Assembly (NCBI GenBank): GCA_001770935.1
Contig: MESI01000062.1
Coordinates: 1 to 60,525 of the forward strand
Direction: 5' to 3'
DNA length: 60,525 nt
Source of the DNA: Burkholderiales bacterium RIFCSPLOWO2_12_FULL_61_40
Lineage (GTDB): Bacteria > Pseudomonadota > Gammaproteobacteria > Burkholderiales > Burkholderiaceae_C
Of this stretch, positions 6,969 to 15,483 are shown one piece after another; within the stretch, counting starts at the first letter, position 1, and every line of letters begins with the position of its first letter. Under the pieces are notes generated by a model. The model did not search any database. It worked only from the letters and a program-made list of their open reading frames with translations, and was not told the origin of the DNA. The translations under genes were made by a program, and so were the position numbers.

Positions 6969-8600
6969 CTGCTTTTGCGCTTATTTTTCAAATTCCTCCT
7001 TCTGCTATTGGCCCTGGTGCTGTCACTTCCCGTGCTGAGTGTTCTTGCTTCCTGGATTCGATGGGACGCGGCAAGCCACCAAATCCTGGTCGCCATGGCG
7101 CAAACCGTGCTGCCCGACTACGCCCTGAGCTCTTTGCTTCTGTGCATGATGGTCGGGCTCGGTGTGGCGCTGGTCGGAGGGGGGGCTGCAGCGGCCGTCA
7201 GTCTGTTTGACTTCCACGGACGGAAAACGTTTGAGTGGGCGCTGCTGCTGCCGCTGGCCGTGCCCGCTTACGTGGTGGCCTATGCCTACACCGACTTCCT
7301 GCAATACAGCGGGCCATTCCAGACGGGTGTGCGCGCATTGACCGGCACGCAGGGCCGGGTGTTTCCAGAAGTACGCAATCTGGGCGGTGCTGCCTGGGTG
7401 TTCGTGTTTGCGCTCTATCCCTATGTCTACGTACTGGCCCGCGCCGCGCTGGCCGAACGCGCCACACAGCTGATGGAAGCAGCACGCCTGCTGGGTGCGC
7501 CCCTGCATCGCCGCCTTTATGCGATCGCCCTGCCCCTGGCACGGCCCGCCATCGCGGCCGGCGTTTCACTGGCCTTGATGGAAACCCTGGCCGACTACGG
7601 CGTGAGCAGCTATTTCGGCATTCAGACGTTTACCGCAGGCATCTACAAAGCCTGGCTGGCCATGGACAACAGTTTGGCGGCAGCCCAGTTGGCCACCTTG
7701 CTCCTTCTGCTGGTCTTGCTGCTATTGAAAACAGAGCAATGGGCGCAGCGGCGTTTGCGCTTTTCGAACAGCAAAGGCGGTTCTGGACACCACAGCGGCG
7801 AATCTCAACCTGTGGTGCTCAAAGGCGGCGCAGCGGTCGTGGCTTGGGCACTTTGCAGCCTGCCTGTACTGGCAGGGTTTGTATTGCCCATGGCGTTCAT
7901 GCTGCGCCCCCTGGTGGCGGACTGGTCGGTGTTGCCATGGGACTCGTTTTTGCAGTGGTCCATCCACAGTTTGACTCTGGCCCTGGGGACTGCGGCGCTG
8001 GCATGCAGCGTTGCAGTACTGCTCGCCTTTGCCGTGCGCACACACGCCGACCGACTCACACGCGGTGTGGTGCAGATTGCCGCGCTGGGCTATGCCATCC
8101 CCGGTGCGGTGATCGTCGTGGGTTTGCTGTTGCCCGTGGGCTGGCTGCAGGCGGCATTTCCACAAACCAGTGTCGGCTACTGGATCACCGCGACAGCACT
8201 GGGCCTGGTGTGGGCTTATCTGGTGCGGTTTTGTGCCGTGGCCCTGCAAACCATCCAAAGCGGCTATGCCCGAATTCCCGCCAGCATGGATGATTCGGCC
8301 CGCATGCTAGGGGTCACCGGCGCCGGCCTGCTGGTGCGGGTGCATTGGCCTTTGCTGCATCGGAGTTTGGCGGCGGCCTGCTTGCTGGTGCTGGTTGACG
8401 TCATGAAAGAACTCCCCGCTACGCTGGTGCTGCGCCCCTTCAATAGCGACACCCTGGCCGTGGTGGCCTACCAACTCGCGCGCGACGAACGGCTGGGCGA
8501 GGCCGCCTTGCCATCACTGGCCTTGGTATTGGTCGGTTTGATCCCCGTCATTTTGCTCAGCCGCACCCTTCGGTCCCATCCGGGGCAAGGAACGCGTTAG
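6969..8600 (+). CDS. fbpB: Ferric iron ABC transporter, permease (FbpB type), start uncertain
   Basis: A double-length permease of the ferric iron uptake family with about twelve membrane segments, made of two fused BPD_transp_1 halves. Each half carries an EAA-like loop that docks the ATPase: EAARLLGAPLHRRLYAIALP and DDSARMLGVTGAGLLVRVHW. The reading frame is open far upstream but has no ATG near the first membrane helix. A CTG at 6969 or TTG at 6975 would place the helix correctly, and a GTG at 7017 would cut into it. No good ribosome-binding site is visible. Its 3' end overlaps the convergent histidine kinase gene by 44 bp. Confidence 0.85.
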   Translation: MLLRLFFKFLLLLLALVLSLPVLSVLASWIRWDAASHQILVAMAQTVLPDYALSSLLLCMMVGLGVALVGGGAAAAVSLFDFHGRKTFEWALLLPLAVPAYVVAYAYTDFLQYSGPFQTGVRALTGTQGRVFPEVRNLGGAAWVFVFALYPYVYVLARAALAERATQLMEAARLLGAPLHRRLYAIALPLARPAIAAGVSLALMETLADYGVSSYFGIQTFTAGIYKAWLAMDNSLAAAQLATLLLLLVLLLLKTEQWAQRRLRFSNSKGGSGHHSGESQPVVLKGGAAVVAWALCSLPVLAGFVLPMAFMLRPLVADWSVLPWDSFLQWSIHSLTLALGTAALACSVAVLLAFAVRTHADRLTRGVVQIAALGYAIPGAVIVVGLLLPVGWLQAAFPQTSVGYWITATALGLVWAYLVRFCAVALQTIQSGYARIPASMDDSARMLGVTGAGLLVRVHWPLLHRSLAAACLLVLVDVMKELPATLVLRPFNSDTLAVVAYQLARDERLGEAALPSLALVLVGLIPVILLSRTLRSHPGQGTR

Positions 8601-11280
8601 GCGATTTGAAAGTGGGCGTCACAGGCGCACTTTTGATTTGGATGGCGACCCGCAAGGCCACCTCCACCCGAGGCGCCAGCTGGTTGCATGCCAGACCATC
8701 GTTGGCCCGGCCCGCCGTCTCCAGCGACTGGCACAGCGCCCCTAGCGCCATGGCACCGACGCTGCGCGCCGCCGATTTCAAGGTGTGCGCCACACCGGCC
8801 AGGGTGTGGAGATCGCCGGCAAGGGCGGCCGCCTGGATGGCAAGCACTTGCGTCTGTGCATTCAGCAGAAACTTCCCTATCAGGCGCTGGTGCAAGGCTG
8901 GATTGTTGCCCACCAACGCTGTCAGGGCGTTGGCATCCCAAATGGCGGCTTCTGCAGAACTTTCCGCCAGGCCCTCACCCAGGGGAAGAGGGGCAGCTTG
9001 TGTACTCCCCTGCGGTGGGGTCAACCGCACAAGCCACTTGGCCAGCATCCGGGCCAATTCATTCAAGCGCAGGGGCTTGGACAGGTAGTCGTCCATGCCA
9101 CGCTGGCTGCAGCGTTCGGCCTCGCCCTGCATGGCATTGGCGGTCACGGCAATGATCGGCAGGCGTGTACCTTCGGGCTCGGCCCTGCGAATGGCCGCCG
9201 TCAGCCCAAATCCGTCCAACTGGGGCATGTGGCAGTCGGTCAGCAGCAAGGCATACCGGCCCGTGGGGCCCGCGTTGTCAGCCGTCAGCCCATCGCGCCA
9301 CATTTGCAAGGCCACGGCACCATCGGCGGCAACCTCCACCGCGTACCCCAGCAGCCGCAACTGCTCCTGTACCACTTCGCGGTTGGTTTCATTGTCTTCG
9401 GCCAGCAAAATCAACTGCTGAGAGGCTGCTGCCTGTTGCGCGCCGGGGGGGCTGGCCCGCCGGGAACTGCGCTGTTCGCGATGCCAGGGTGGGTCCAGCC
9501 CATCGGGCGCGCGCAATCGGCCAGCGACCAGGGCCACCGCCCGGACCAGGTCGGCGTAACACATGGGGCGCGCGGGTACGGTGACCTCGTTGCCAAAAGC
9601 CGTGTGGTCGCTGCGCCTGGCGAACCGGATAACACCGATACCCGAGGGCAAGCCAAGTGCGCTGGCGGGCTCGGTCACAGCCAGACCCAAAGCGAGAACG
9701 GTTGGAGCACCCGCTTGCAGTGATTTTTGGAGCGCCTCGCGGGCGGCCACCAGGTCGGTGACCACCGTGGCGCGGGCACCTGCTGCCACGCAATAGGCCC
9801 GGAAAAACTCCCCGCCCTCGGCATCGTGGGTCACCCCCACCACATGCACCCCGTCCAGTCGGGGTTCGTCCGGCAGGAGCCGGGCAGCAGGTGCCACCAG
9901 CAAGGGCAATACGACGGTGAACACCGAGCCCGCTCCGGGTGTGCTTTGTACCCGGATCTGCCCCTGCAACAGTTCGACCAGGCGCCAGGTGATGCTCAGT
10001 CCCAGGCCGACGCCACCAAACTTGCGGGCTGTGCCTTCGTCTGCCTGGCTGAAGGGCTGAAACAGCTTGCCCATCTCGTGTTCACTGATGCCGATGCCAT
10101 TGTCGATGACCTGCAGTTCCATGCCAGAATTACCATCGGCCAGTGAGCAGGGCTGCACGCGCAGGGCCACACGGCCGACACGGCCAGATCCGTCGCCGGT
10201 GAATTTGATCGCATTGCCCAGCAGATTGAGCAGCACCTGGCGCAGCCGGGTCGGATCGCTATAGACCCACATCGGCAGTTCAGGCGATACAAAGACCGAG
10301 AGTTCGACCGCCTTGGCCGCCGAACTGGTGCTCATCAACTGCGCTGCGCTCTCCACGGCATCGCGCAGGTGGATGGGCAAACGCTCCATGGCCAGTTTGC
10401 CAGCCTCCATCTTGGAATAGTCCAGAATGTCGTTGAGAATGTGCAGCAAGGCCAGCGACGAGCCATGGATCGTGTCGAGCATGCGGCGCTGATCGGGTGC
10501 CAGTTGCGTCTCTTGCAGGATATCCACCATGCCGATCACGCCGTTCATGGGGGTGCGAATCTCATGGCTCATATTGGCCAGGAAGTCGCTTTTGGCCCGG
10601 GACGCGGCCTCGGCCTGTCTGCGCGCCAGCTTCAGCGCGCCGTTTTGCTCCAGTATTTTTTCCACGACCAGGTTGCGGTTGTGGTCAAAAGTCAGGGCGA
10701 TGAAGAACAGGATCATCACCAGGCCGGTGGTGCATAGGGTGCTAAAGACATTGGAAAATTCCAGGCGGTAGAGTTCGGGAAACTGGAAGCCCTGCATACC
10801 GGCCAGCCCGTACGCCAGGGTGACCGCGCAGCACAGTAAAAACCAACGCCATGCGTCCGCACCCAACCCCAGCAGCAGCACGGTGGCCACGGGAACCAAG
10901 GTGAACCAGGGCAAAACCGGAGAGCGCAGGCCACCGGTAAAAAAGCTGCAACCGAGGATGGCCACAAAGAAACAATTGGCCAGGTACAAATTGGCAGACC
11001 AGCGAAAGCTTCCCCGCGCCCGGAAGTGAAACAGAATGGGCCAAAACAAGGCAAAACACACCAACATCAGGACCGCGCCGATAGCAAACCCGATGGCCAG
11101 TGAAGTGGCCAGGTACAGCAGGGAAAATGCCGAGGTGATCAGGCAAATGTAGACCAGCAAACGGTTGGCGGAATGCTGGCGCCCGGCCTGCGCAGTGCCT
11201 TTGGGGAGGAACCAGGTGACCCACTGGTCCAGGCGGCTTTTCAAGGTATTGCCTATGGCGGCTATTTCATTGGGGCTCAC
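8557..11280 (-). CDS. Membrane-bound hybrid sensor histidine kinase (HisKA-HATPase-REC-HPt)
   Basis: A 907-residue BarA/GacS-like phosphorelay sensor. Six or so membrane segments fill residues 41-200 with little periplasmic sequence, so the signal may be sensed in the membrane. The phospho-acceptor His is in NMSHEIRTPMNG (H239). The ATPase boxes are NLLGNAIKFTGDG and VIDNGIGIS, then FGGVGLGLSI. Residues about 478-590 look like a degenerate receiver. A full receiver follows (LLAEDN at 625-630, phospho-Asp D682 in TDCHMPQLDG), then an HPt domain with AHTLKSAARS (H832). No response regulator is adjacent. The GTG start overlaps the stop of the upstream flavoprotein gene (GTGA), implying coupled translation. 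Confidence 0.93.
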   Translation of the reverse strand: MSPNEIAAIGNTLKSRLDQWVTWFLPKGTAQAGRQHSANRLLVYICLITSAFSLLYLATSLAIGFAIGAVLMLVCFALFWPILFHFRARGSFRWSANLYLANCFFVAILGCSFFTGGLRSPVLPWFTLVPVATVLLLGLGADAWRWFLLCCAVTLAYGLAGMQGFQFPELYRLEFSNVFSTLCTTGLVMILFFIALTFDHNRNLVVEKILEQNGALKLARRQAEAASRAKSDFLANMSHEIRTPMNGVIGMVDILQETQLAPDQRRMLDTIHGSSLALLHILNDILDYSKMEAGKLAMERLPIHLRDAVESAAQLMSTSSAAKAVELSVFVSPELPMWVYSDPTRLRQVLLNLLGNAIKFTGDGSGRVGRVALRVQPCSLADGNSGMELQVIDNGIGISEHEMGKLFQPFSQADEGTARKFGGVGLGLSITWRLVELLQGQIRVQSTPGAGSVFTVVLPLLVAPAARLLPDEPRLDGVHVVGVTHDAEGGEFFRAYCVAAGARATVVTDLVAAREALQKSLQAGAPTVLALGLAVTEPASALGLPSGIGVIRFARRSDHTAFGNEVTVPARPMCYADLVRAVALVAGRLRAPDGLDPPWHREQRSSRRASPPGAQQAAASQQLILLAEDNETNREVVQEQLRLLGYAVEVAADGAVALQMWRDGLTADNAGPTGRYALLLTDCHMPQLDGFGLTAAIRRAEPEGTRLPIIAVTANAMQGEAERCSQRGMDDYLSKPLRLNELARMLAKWLVRLTPPQGSTQAAPLPLGEGLAESSAEAAIWDANALTALVGNNPALHQRLIGKFLLNAQTQVLAIQAAALAGDLHTLAGVAHTLKSAARSVGAMALGALCQSLETAGRANDGLACNQLAPRVEVALRVAIQIKSAPVTPTFKSPNAFLAPDGTEGCG

Positions 11281-12641
11281 GCGATGTCAAAACCCGGTTT
11301 GCGTTTGTCACCCTGGGGCGTATCGTCGCCCAGGTGAAACAGGTGGCGTACCTCATCAATCACGGATTGGCTCACAAAATACGCGGCCTCTTCCACCAGC
11401 AAGGCGTAGTCCGACAGGGGCAGGACACAGAACAACTCCTTCAGATGAAACTCCTTGAGCATGGCTTGCAAAACGGTGCGCGTCTCCGCGGCGGTGATCT
11501 CCAGGGTGTAGACCTTTTCACAATAGATCGGATCGATATGGCCTGGATGGCTTTCGTTGAACAGGTTGATGTAGCGGTCCAGCAGCGGCGCTGGCGCATT
11601 CGACAGAAAGTGCGTCATCAGCGCATTGAGGACAATTTCTCCTCGCCCACGCCAGCGGACATGGCGAATCGATGCCAGTTCGGCACGGCCCAGGCGGTCG
11701 GTTTGCAGCGCTTGGTCCAATTTCGCGGCAAAACTGCGGTAGTTGCTGAGAATGAAAGACATCCCCCAGCCACAGGGAGTGGTCCAGCAGCCCGCATCCC
11801 CCGCAAAGATAACGCGCTCGCGGGCCAATTCCTGTGTGACGCTGGCTGACGGATACCAGCCGTACTTCAGTTCCTTCACCTGCATGCCATGGAACGCAGC
11901 CGTCGCCGCCTCTTCACGGATGATGTGCCTGTAGACCGGCTCCATGGCTTCGCGCGCCATGACTTCCGGGCGCAAATACAAAATCAGCGAAAACGAGGTG
12001 CGTTCGTCAAGGATCTCGTATTCAAACACCGGGCGCCCCTGCCGCAGCGAGGTATCGGCATGCGCAGTAGTGTCAGCAAAGGTCTGCCACAGCATGTAAT
12101 CCCCCACCTGCATGCCGCCCAGCCCATCGGGATGGTCACCAATGGCGCCAAATACCGACCACCAGTAGTAGCCCGCGCGCCTGATGCCGTACTGCTTGGC
12201 GATCCGGGAATCGTAGCCCGTGCAGTCAATCATCAGCCGGGCCCGGAATGGGCCACGCGCAGTGTCCACACTGACGCCGTGGGCATCCACCGTGTGTGAG
12301 TGGTACTCGCACCGGTCCAGCACCTCGGACCCGTTGGCGCGCACGGTGGCCACCCAATGGGGCAGCAACTGCTTTTCGTTAATGTAGGGGTAGCGTGGGA
12401 ACAAACGGGCGTTCCACTGGGTTTGGGCGCCCGAACAGGTATTGGCCAGAAAACGCGTGACACCGCCATAGGTGTAGGGCTGGATCCGTTCGTCCACCAC
12501 ATTCAGTGGCACAAACCAACTGCGGTTGGTGTTGCCCGCCACCCCCTTTTCGACCACCAGCACCCGCCGGGTACGCGAAAGTTCGGAAGCCAGAGCGAGC
12601 CCGGAAGGGCCACCGCCAATGATGATTGCGTCGTAATGCAC
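11277..12641 (-). CDS. FAD-dependent oxidoreductase, lycopene-cyclase/geranylgeranyl-reductase-like
   Basis: A 454-residue flavoprotein. The N-terminal dinucleotide fold is DAIIIGGGPSGLALASELS with the second-strand acid in VLVVEKG. FAGDAGCWTTPCGWGMSF (about residues 277-294) is the second FAD-contact motif, placed as in lycopene cyclases and related reductases. No carotenoid genes are nearby, so a carotenoid role is not supported by context. It forms a tight two-gene unit with the histidine kinase downstream (GTGA overlap). The substrate is unknown. Confidence 0.7.
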   Translation of the reverse strand: MHYDAIIIGGGPSGLALASELSRTRRVLVVEKGVAGNTNRSWFVPLNVVDERIQPYTYGGVTRFLANTCSGAQTQWNARLFPRYPYINEKQLLPHWVATVRANGSEVLDRCEYHSHTVDAHGVSVDTARGPFRARLMIDCTGYDSRIAKQYGIRRAGYYWWSVFGAIGDHPDGLGGMQVGDYMLWQTFADTTAHADTSLRQGRPVFEYEILDERTSFSLILYLRPEVMAREAMEPVYRHIIREEAATAAFHGMQVKELKYGWYPSASVTQELARERVIFAGDAGCWTTPCGWGMSFILSNYRSFAAKLDQALQTDRLGRAELASIRHVRWRGRGEIVLNALMTHFLSNAPAPLLDRYINLFNESHPGHIDPIYCEKVYTLEITAAETRTVLQAMLKEFHLKELFCVLPLSDYALLVEEAAYFVSQSVIDEVRHLFHLGDDTPQGDKRKPGFDIA

Positions 12642-12661
12642 TGAAAACCCTCCCTGGTGAC

Positions 12662-12702
12662 GCGGGGCGTTGTGCGCGCCCCGCCGATTTTTAATTTTTT
12701 TT
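12662..12702 (+). terminator. GC hairpin followed by T-rich run
   Basis: GCGGGGCG and CGCCCCGC form an 8-bp stem with a 7-nt loop, followed by a tract of mainly T residues. It points on the + strand, where no gene reads into it, so it may block antisense or read-through transcription. The A-rich side could instead act as an upstream promoter element for the flavoprotein gene. Confidence 0.4.
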
Positions 12703-12792
12703 ATGAACCCGAGTGTCTTCGATCTACCCGGTTTTGTCGACCCATGTGTCTAAACCAAAGTCCGGCGAAGCGAAACCCGGGACCGTCACACC

Positions 12793-12969
12793 TCAGGCAA
12801 TCCGCTCCAAAACCAACACCACAAAAAACCCCAATGCAGAGAGCACCGTCCACTTCAGCGTGAGCAGCCCAAAACGCCTGAAGCGCGGCTCCCCGGTTCC
12901 GGCGTAAAACGCAAAGGACACGGCTGCGCCCAAGAGGAGCAAGAGAATGAGCCAGCGAAAGAGCAACAT
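12793..12969 (-). CDS. Small two-helix membrane protein of unknown function
   Basis: A 58-residue protein with two hydrophobic helices, residues about 3-22 (LFRWLILLLLLGAAVSFAFY) and 33-53, separated by the basic, glycine-containing loop AGTGEPRFRRFG. I chose the ATG at 12969 because it begins directly at the first helix. The longer frame up to 13017 overlaps lpxC and has no membrane-protein character. It lies 22 bp after lpxC on the same strand and may be the last gene of the cell-wall transcript. I do not recognise a named family. Confidence 0.65.
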   Translation of the reverse strand: MLLFRWLILLLLLGAAVSFAFYAGTGEPRFRRFGLLTLKWTVLSALGFFVVLVLERIA

Positions 12970-12991
12970 AGGTCGGTGAGTGATGTTCGGG

Positions 12992-13915
12992 TTACCAGGC
13001 CCGCGCCAACTGGGCAAAACCTGCGGGGGCCAGCTTCTCGTCTTCGAAAGTCACCACCTCCCAGGCGTCCTGTTGCAGCAACAACGCGCGCAGGAGCTTG
13101 TTGTTCATGGCGTGGCCCGAGCGAAAGGCGCTGTAGCTGGCCAGCAGCGGCTTGCCCACCACATAGAGGTCCCCCATGGCGTCGAGAATTTTGTGTTTGA
13201 CGAACTCGTCGTCATAACGCAGGCCATCAGAGTTCAGGACCTTGTAGTCGTCCATCACGATGGCGTTGTCCAGCCCGCCCCCCAGCGCCAGGCCGTTGGA
13301 ACGCATCATTTCCACATCTTTGGTGAAACCGAAGGTGCGCGCACGGGCAATGTCGCGCGAGTAGGACCCGGTGCTCAAATCAAACTCCACGCGCTGGCCG
13401 GTGGAGTCCACCGCGGGGTGGTTGAAGTCGATCTCAAAACTGAGTTTGTAGCCGTGGTAGGGCTCCAGGCGCGCCCATTTTTCGGCAGCGCCAGTGCCCT
13501 CGCGCACTTCCACCGGACGGGTCAGGCGGATGAAACGTCGGGGCGCGTCTTGCAACACGATGCCTGCGCTTTGCAGCAAAAACACAAAGGACGCCGCCGA
13601 GCCGTCCAGAATAGGCACCTCTTCGGCCGTGATGTCCACATACAGGTTGTCCACGCCCAGGCCAGCACAGGCCGACATCAGGTGCTCCACCGTGTGGACC
13701 TTGGCGTTGCCGCTGGACAGGGTGGAGGCCAGCCGGGTGTCCGTCACCGCATGGGCCGACACCGGAATGTCAATGGCCTCGGGCAAATCCACCCGCCGAA
13801 ACACGATGCCCGTATCCGGTGCGGCGGGGCGCAGCGTGATTTCCACGCGCTGCCCACTGTGCAGGCCCACGCCTACGGCGCGGGTGAGGGATTTGAGGGT
13901 TCGTTGTTTCAGCAC
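12992..13915 (-). CDS. lpxC: UDP-3-O-acyl-N-acetylglucosamine deacetylase LpxC
   Basis: A 307-residue zinc deacetylase for the committed step of lipid A synthesis. Zinc ligands are visible in HTVEHLMSA (two His) and [10 protein letters not shown] (Asp), and the catalytic His in [12 protein letters not shown] prefer the GTG at 13915, which gives the N-terminus [20 protein letters not shown] seen across the family. An ATG at 13939 would add eight residues (MRYFYNRP), and a TACAAT element there looks more like a promoter -10 box. It is the last enzyme gene of the dcw cluster, after ftsZ and a GC-rich repeat. Confidence 0.95.
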   Translation of the reverse strand: MLKQRTLKSLTRAVGVGLHSGQRVEITLRPAAPDTGIVFRRVDLPEAIDIPVSAHAVTDTRLASTLSSGNAKVHTVEHLMSACAGLGVDNLYVDITAEEVPILDGSAASFVFLLQSAGIVLQDAPRRFIRLTRPVEVREGTGAAEKWARLEPYHGYKLSFEIDFNHPAVDSTGQRVEFDLSTGSYSRDIARARTFGFTKDVEMMRSNGLALGGGLDNAIVMDDYKVLNSDGLRYDDEFVKHKILDAMGDLYVVGKPLLASYSAFRSGHAMNNKLLRALLLQQDAWEVVTFEDEKLAPAGFAQLARAW

Positions 13916-14002
13916 GGGTCTATTGTAAAAGTAGCGCATTTACTCTGTTGCTTCACCGTCAATAACGTAGCCCAATTCGCCAGAAACACCGTGGAACCGG
14001 CT

Positions 14003-14083
14003 ACGCCGGGCCACAGGTGTTGCCCCCTGCAAGGGGGAAAGCGCAGCGACACGCAGTGCGCGAAGCCGGGGGGTGTACCCCAT
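14003..14083 (-). repeat. GC-rich gene-end repeat, copy A (directly after ftsZ)
   Basis: The segment directly after the ftsZ stop contains the CCCCCTTGCAGGGGG hairpin, the GCGCAGCGACACGCAGTGCGC block and a CCGGGCC end. In the same gene-relative orientation, the segment after the outer-membrane barrel gene (44281-44362) shows the same order of blocks. Confidence 0.65.
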
Positions 14084-15313
14084 CTAGTCGGCCTGCTTGC
14101 GCAGAAAGGCCGGGATTTCGTAGTCGTCCATGCCACCGCTGGACAGCGCATCGACGCGGGCGGCTGCGGACGTGCGGCCACGCCACACGGCCGGGGTTCC
14201 CATGCTGCCGTAATCCGGCTGGGCCACACCCACCCCCATGACACTGGCCACGCCCACGGGGGCAGCCACCGTATTGAGCGTCGGTACGGTGAACGGCACG
14301 TTGTCCGTTCCGGTGCGCAGCACCTGCAGCGGAGGCGCCACACGGCGCGCACCCTGGCGGCACAGGCCGGTGGCCACCACCGTGACGCGGATCTCATCGA
14401 GCAGGCTGTCGTCGTACGCGGTTCCGTAGATGACATGGGCATCGGGGGACGCATAGGCACGGATGGTGTTCATCGCCAGCTTGGACTCGCTCAATTTGAG
14501 GGAGCCCTTGGCCGCGGTGATCAGCACCAGCACGCCCTTGGCGCCCGACAGGTCAATGCCTTCGAGCAGCGGGCAGGCCACGGCTTGTTCGGCCGCAATG
14601 CGGGCGCGGTCGGGGCCGTTGGCCACGGCGGTGCCCATCATGGCCTTGCCGGGTTCACCCATGACGGTGCGCACGTCCTCAAAGTCGACGTTCACATGGC
14701 CCGGCACGTTGATGATTTCCGCAATGCCGCCCACGGCGTTTTTCAGCACGTCGTTGGCCTGGGCAAAGGCCTGGTCCTGGGTGACGTCGTCGCCCAACAC
14801 TTCCAGCAGCTTTTCGTTGAGCACTACGATCAGCGAATCCACATTGGATTCGAGTTCCGCCAGACCACCGTCGGCATTGACCATGCGGCGGCCGCCTTCG
14901 AACTCGAAGGGCTTGGTGACCACGCCCACGGTCAGAATGCCCATTTCCTTGGCGATGCGGGCGATCACCGGGGCGGCGCCTGTGCCGGTTCCTCCCCCCA
15001 TGCCTGCCGTGATGAAGAGCATGTGCGCGCCATCGATGGCGGCACGGATGTCGGCTTCGGCCTGCGTCGCGGCCTCGCGGCCTTTGTCGGGTTTGCTGCC
15101 CGCGCCCAGACCGGTGCCACCCAGCTGGATGGTCTTGTGGGCCGTGCTGCGGCTCAGCGCCTGTGCGTCGGTATTGGCGCAGATGAATTCCACGCCGCCC
15201 ACCGCCGTGTTGATCATGTGCTCAACAGCGTTGCCGCCGCCGCCGCCCACGCCAATCACCTTGATCTGGGTGCCTTGGTTAAACGTTTCTTCTTCAAATA
15301 ATTCGATAGCCAT
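14084..15313 (-). CDS. ftsZ: Cell division protein FtsZ
   Basis: A 409-residue tubulin homologue that polymerises with GTP into the division ring. The GTP-binding signature GGGTGTG is at residues 106-112. The T7 loop region, with HVNVDFEDVRTVM, is near residue 208. The C-terminal tail YEIPAFLRKQAD is the conserved peptide that binds FtsA and ZipA. I chose the ATG at 15313, which has AGGAG six bases upstream and gives the expected MAIEL start. A 170-bp gap separates it from ftsA, so it may have its own promoter. Confidence 0.98.
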   Translation of the reverse strand: MAIELFEEETFNQGTQIKVIGVGGGGGNAVEHMINTAVGGVEFICANTDAQALSRSTAHKTIQLGGTGLGAGSKPDKGREAATQAEADIRAAIDGAHMLFITAGMGGGTGTGAAPVIARIAKEMGILTVGVVTKPFEFEGGRRMVNADGGLAELESNVDSLIVVLNEKLLEVLGDDVTQDQAFAQANDVLKNAVGGIAEIINVPGHVNVDFEDVRTVMGEPGKAMMGTAVANGPDRARIAAEQAVACPLLEGIDLSGAKGVLVLITAAKGSLKLSESKLAMNTIRAYASPDAHVIYGTAYDDSLLDEIRVTVVATGLCRQGARRVAPPLQVLRTGTDNVPFTVPTLNTVAAPVGVASVMGVGVAQPDYGSMGTPAVWRGRTSAAARVDALSSGGMDDYEIPAFLRKQAD

Positions 15314-15483
15314 GTACTGCTCCTGAGGTTTCAATTTCAATTTGGATTCACTGACGGTATTCAATTTCTGAGGCTCCTTCTATGCAGGCGGGCCAACGCA
15401 ACGCATTCGCCACGGGGGACTGCCACGCGCGAACCAGAGCTGCAATGCGCCTAGGCGGACCCTTTGATATGCGGTGCGTGTCA

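Noticed and set aside
7719..7750. A possible further copy of the short interspersed repeat inside fbpB
   Set aside because: GCTAT, AGC and GCGCA occur at the right distances, but the remaining blocks (CCAT, GGGCTAGAGGCC) are absent. It may be a decayed copy, but is not counted.
12980..15301. A very long open frame on the + strand (773 codons) opposite lpxC and ftsZ
   Set aside because: Its translation is rich in His, Gly and Arg with no domain. It is the antisense shadow of strongly conserved genes in GC-rich DNA, as are the similar frames at 15382-16851 and 20285-21148.
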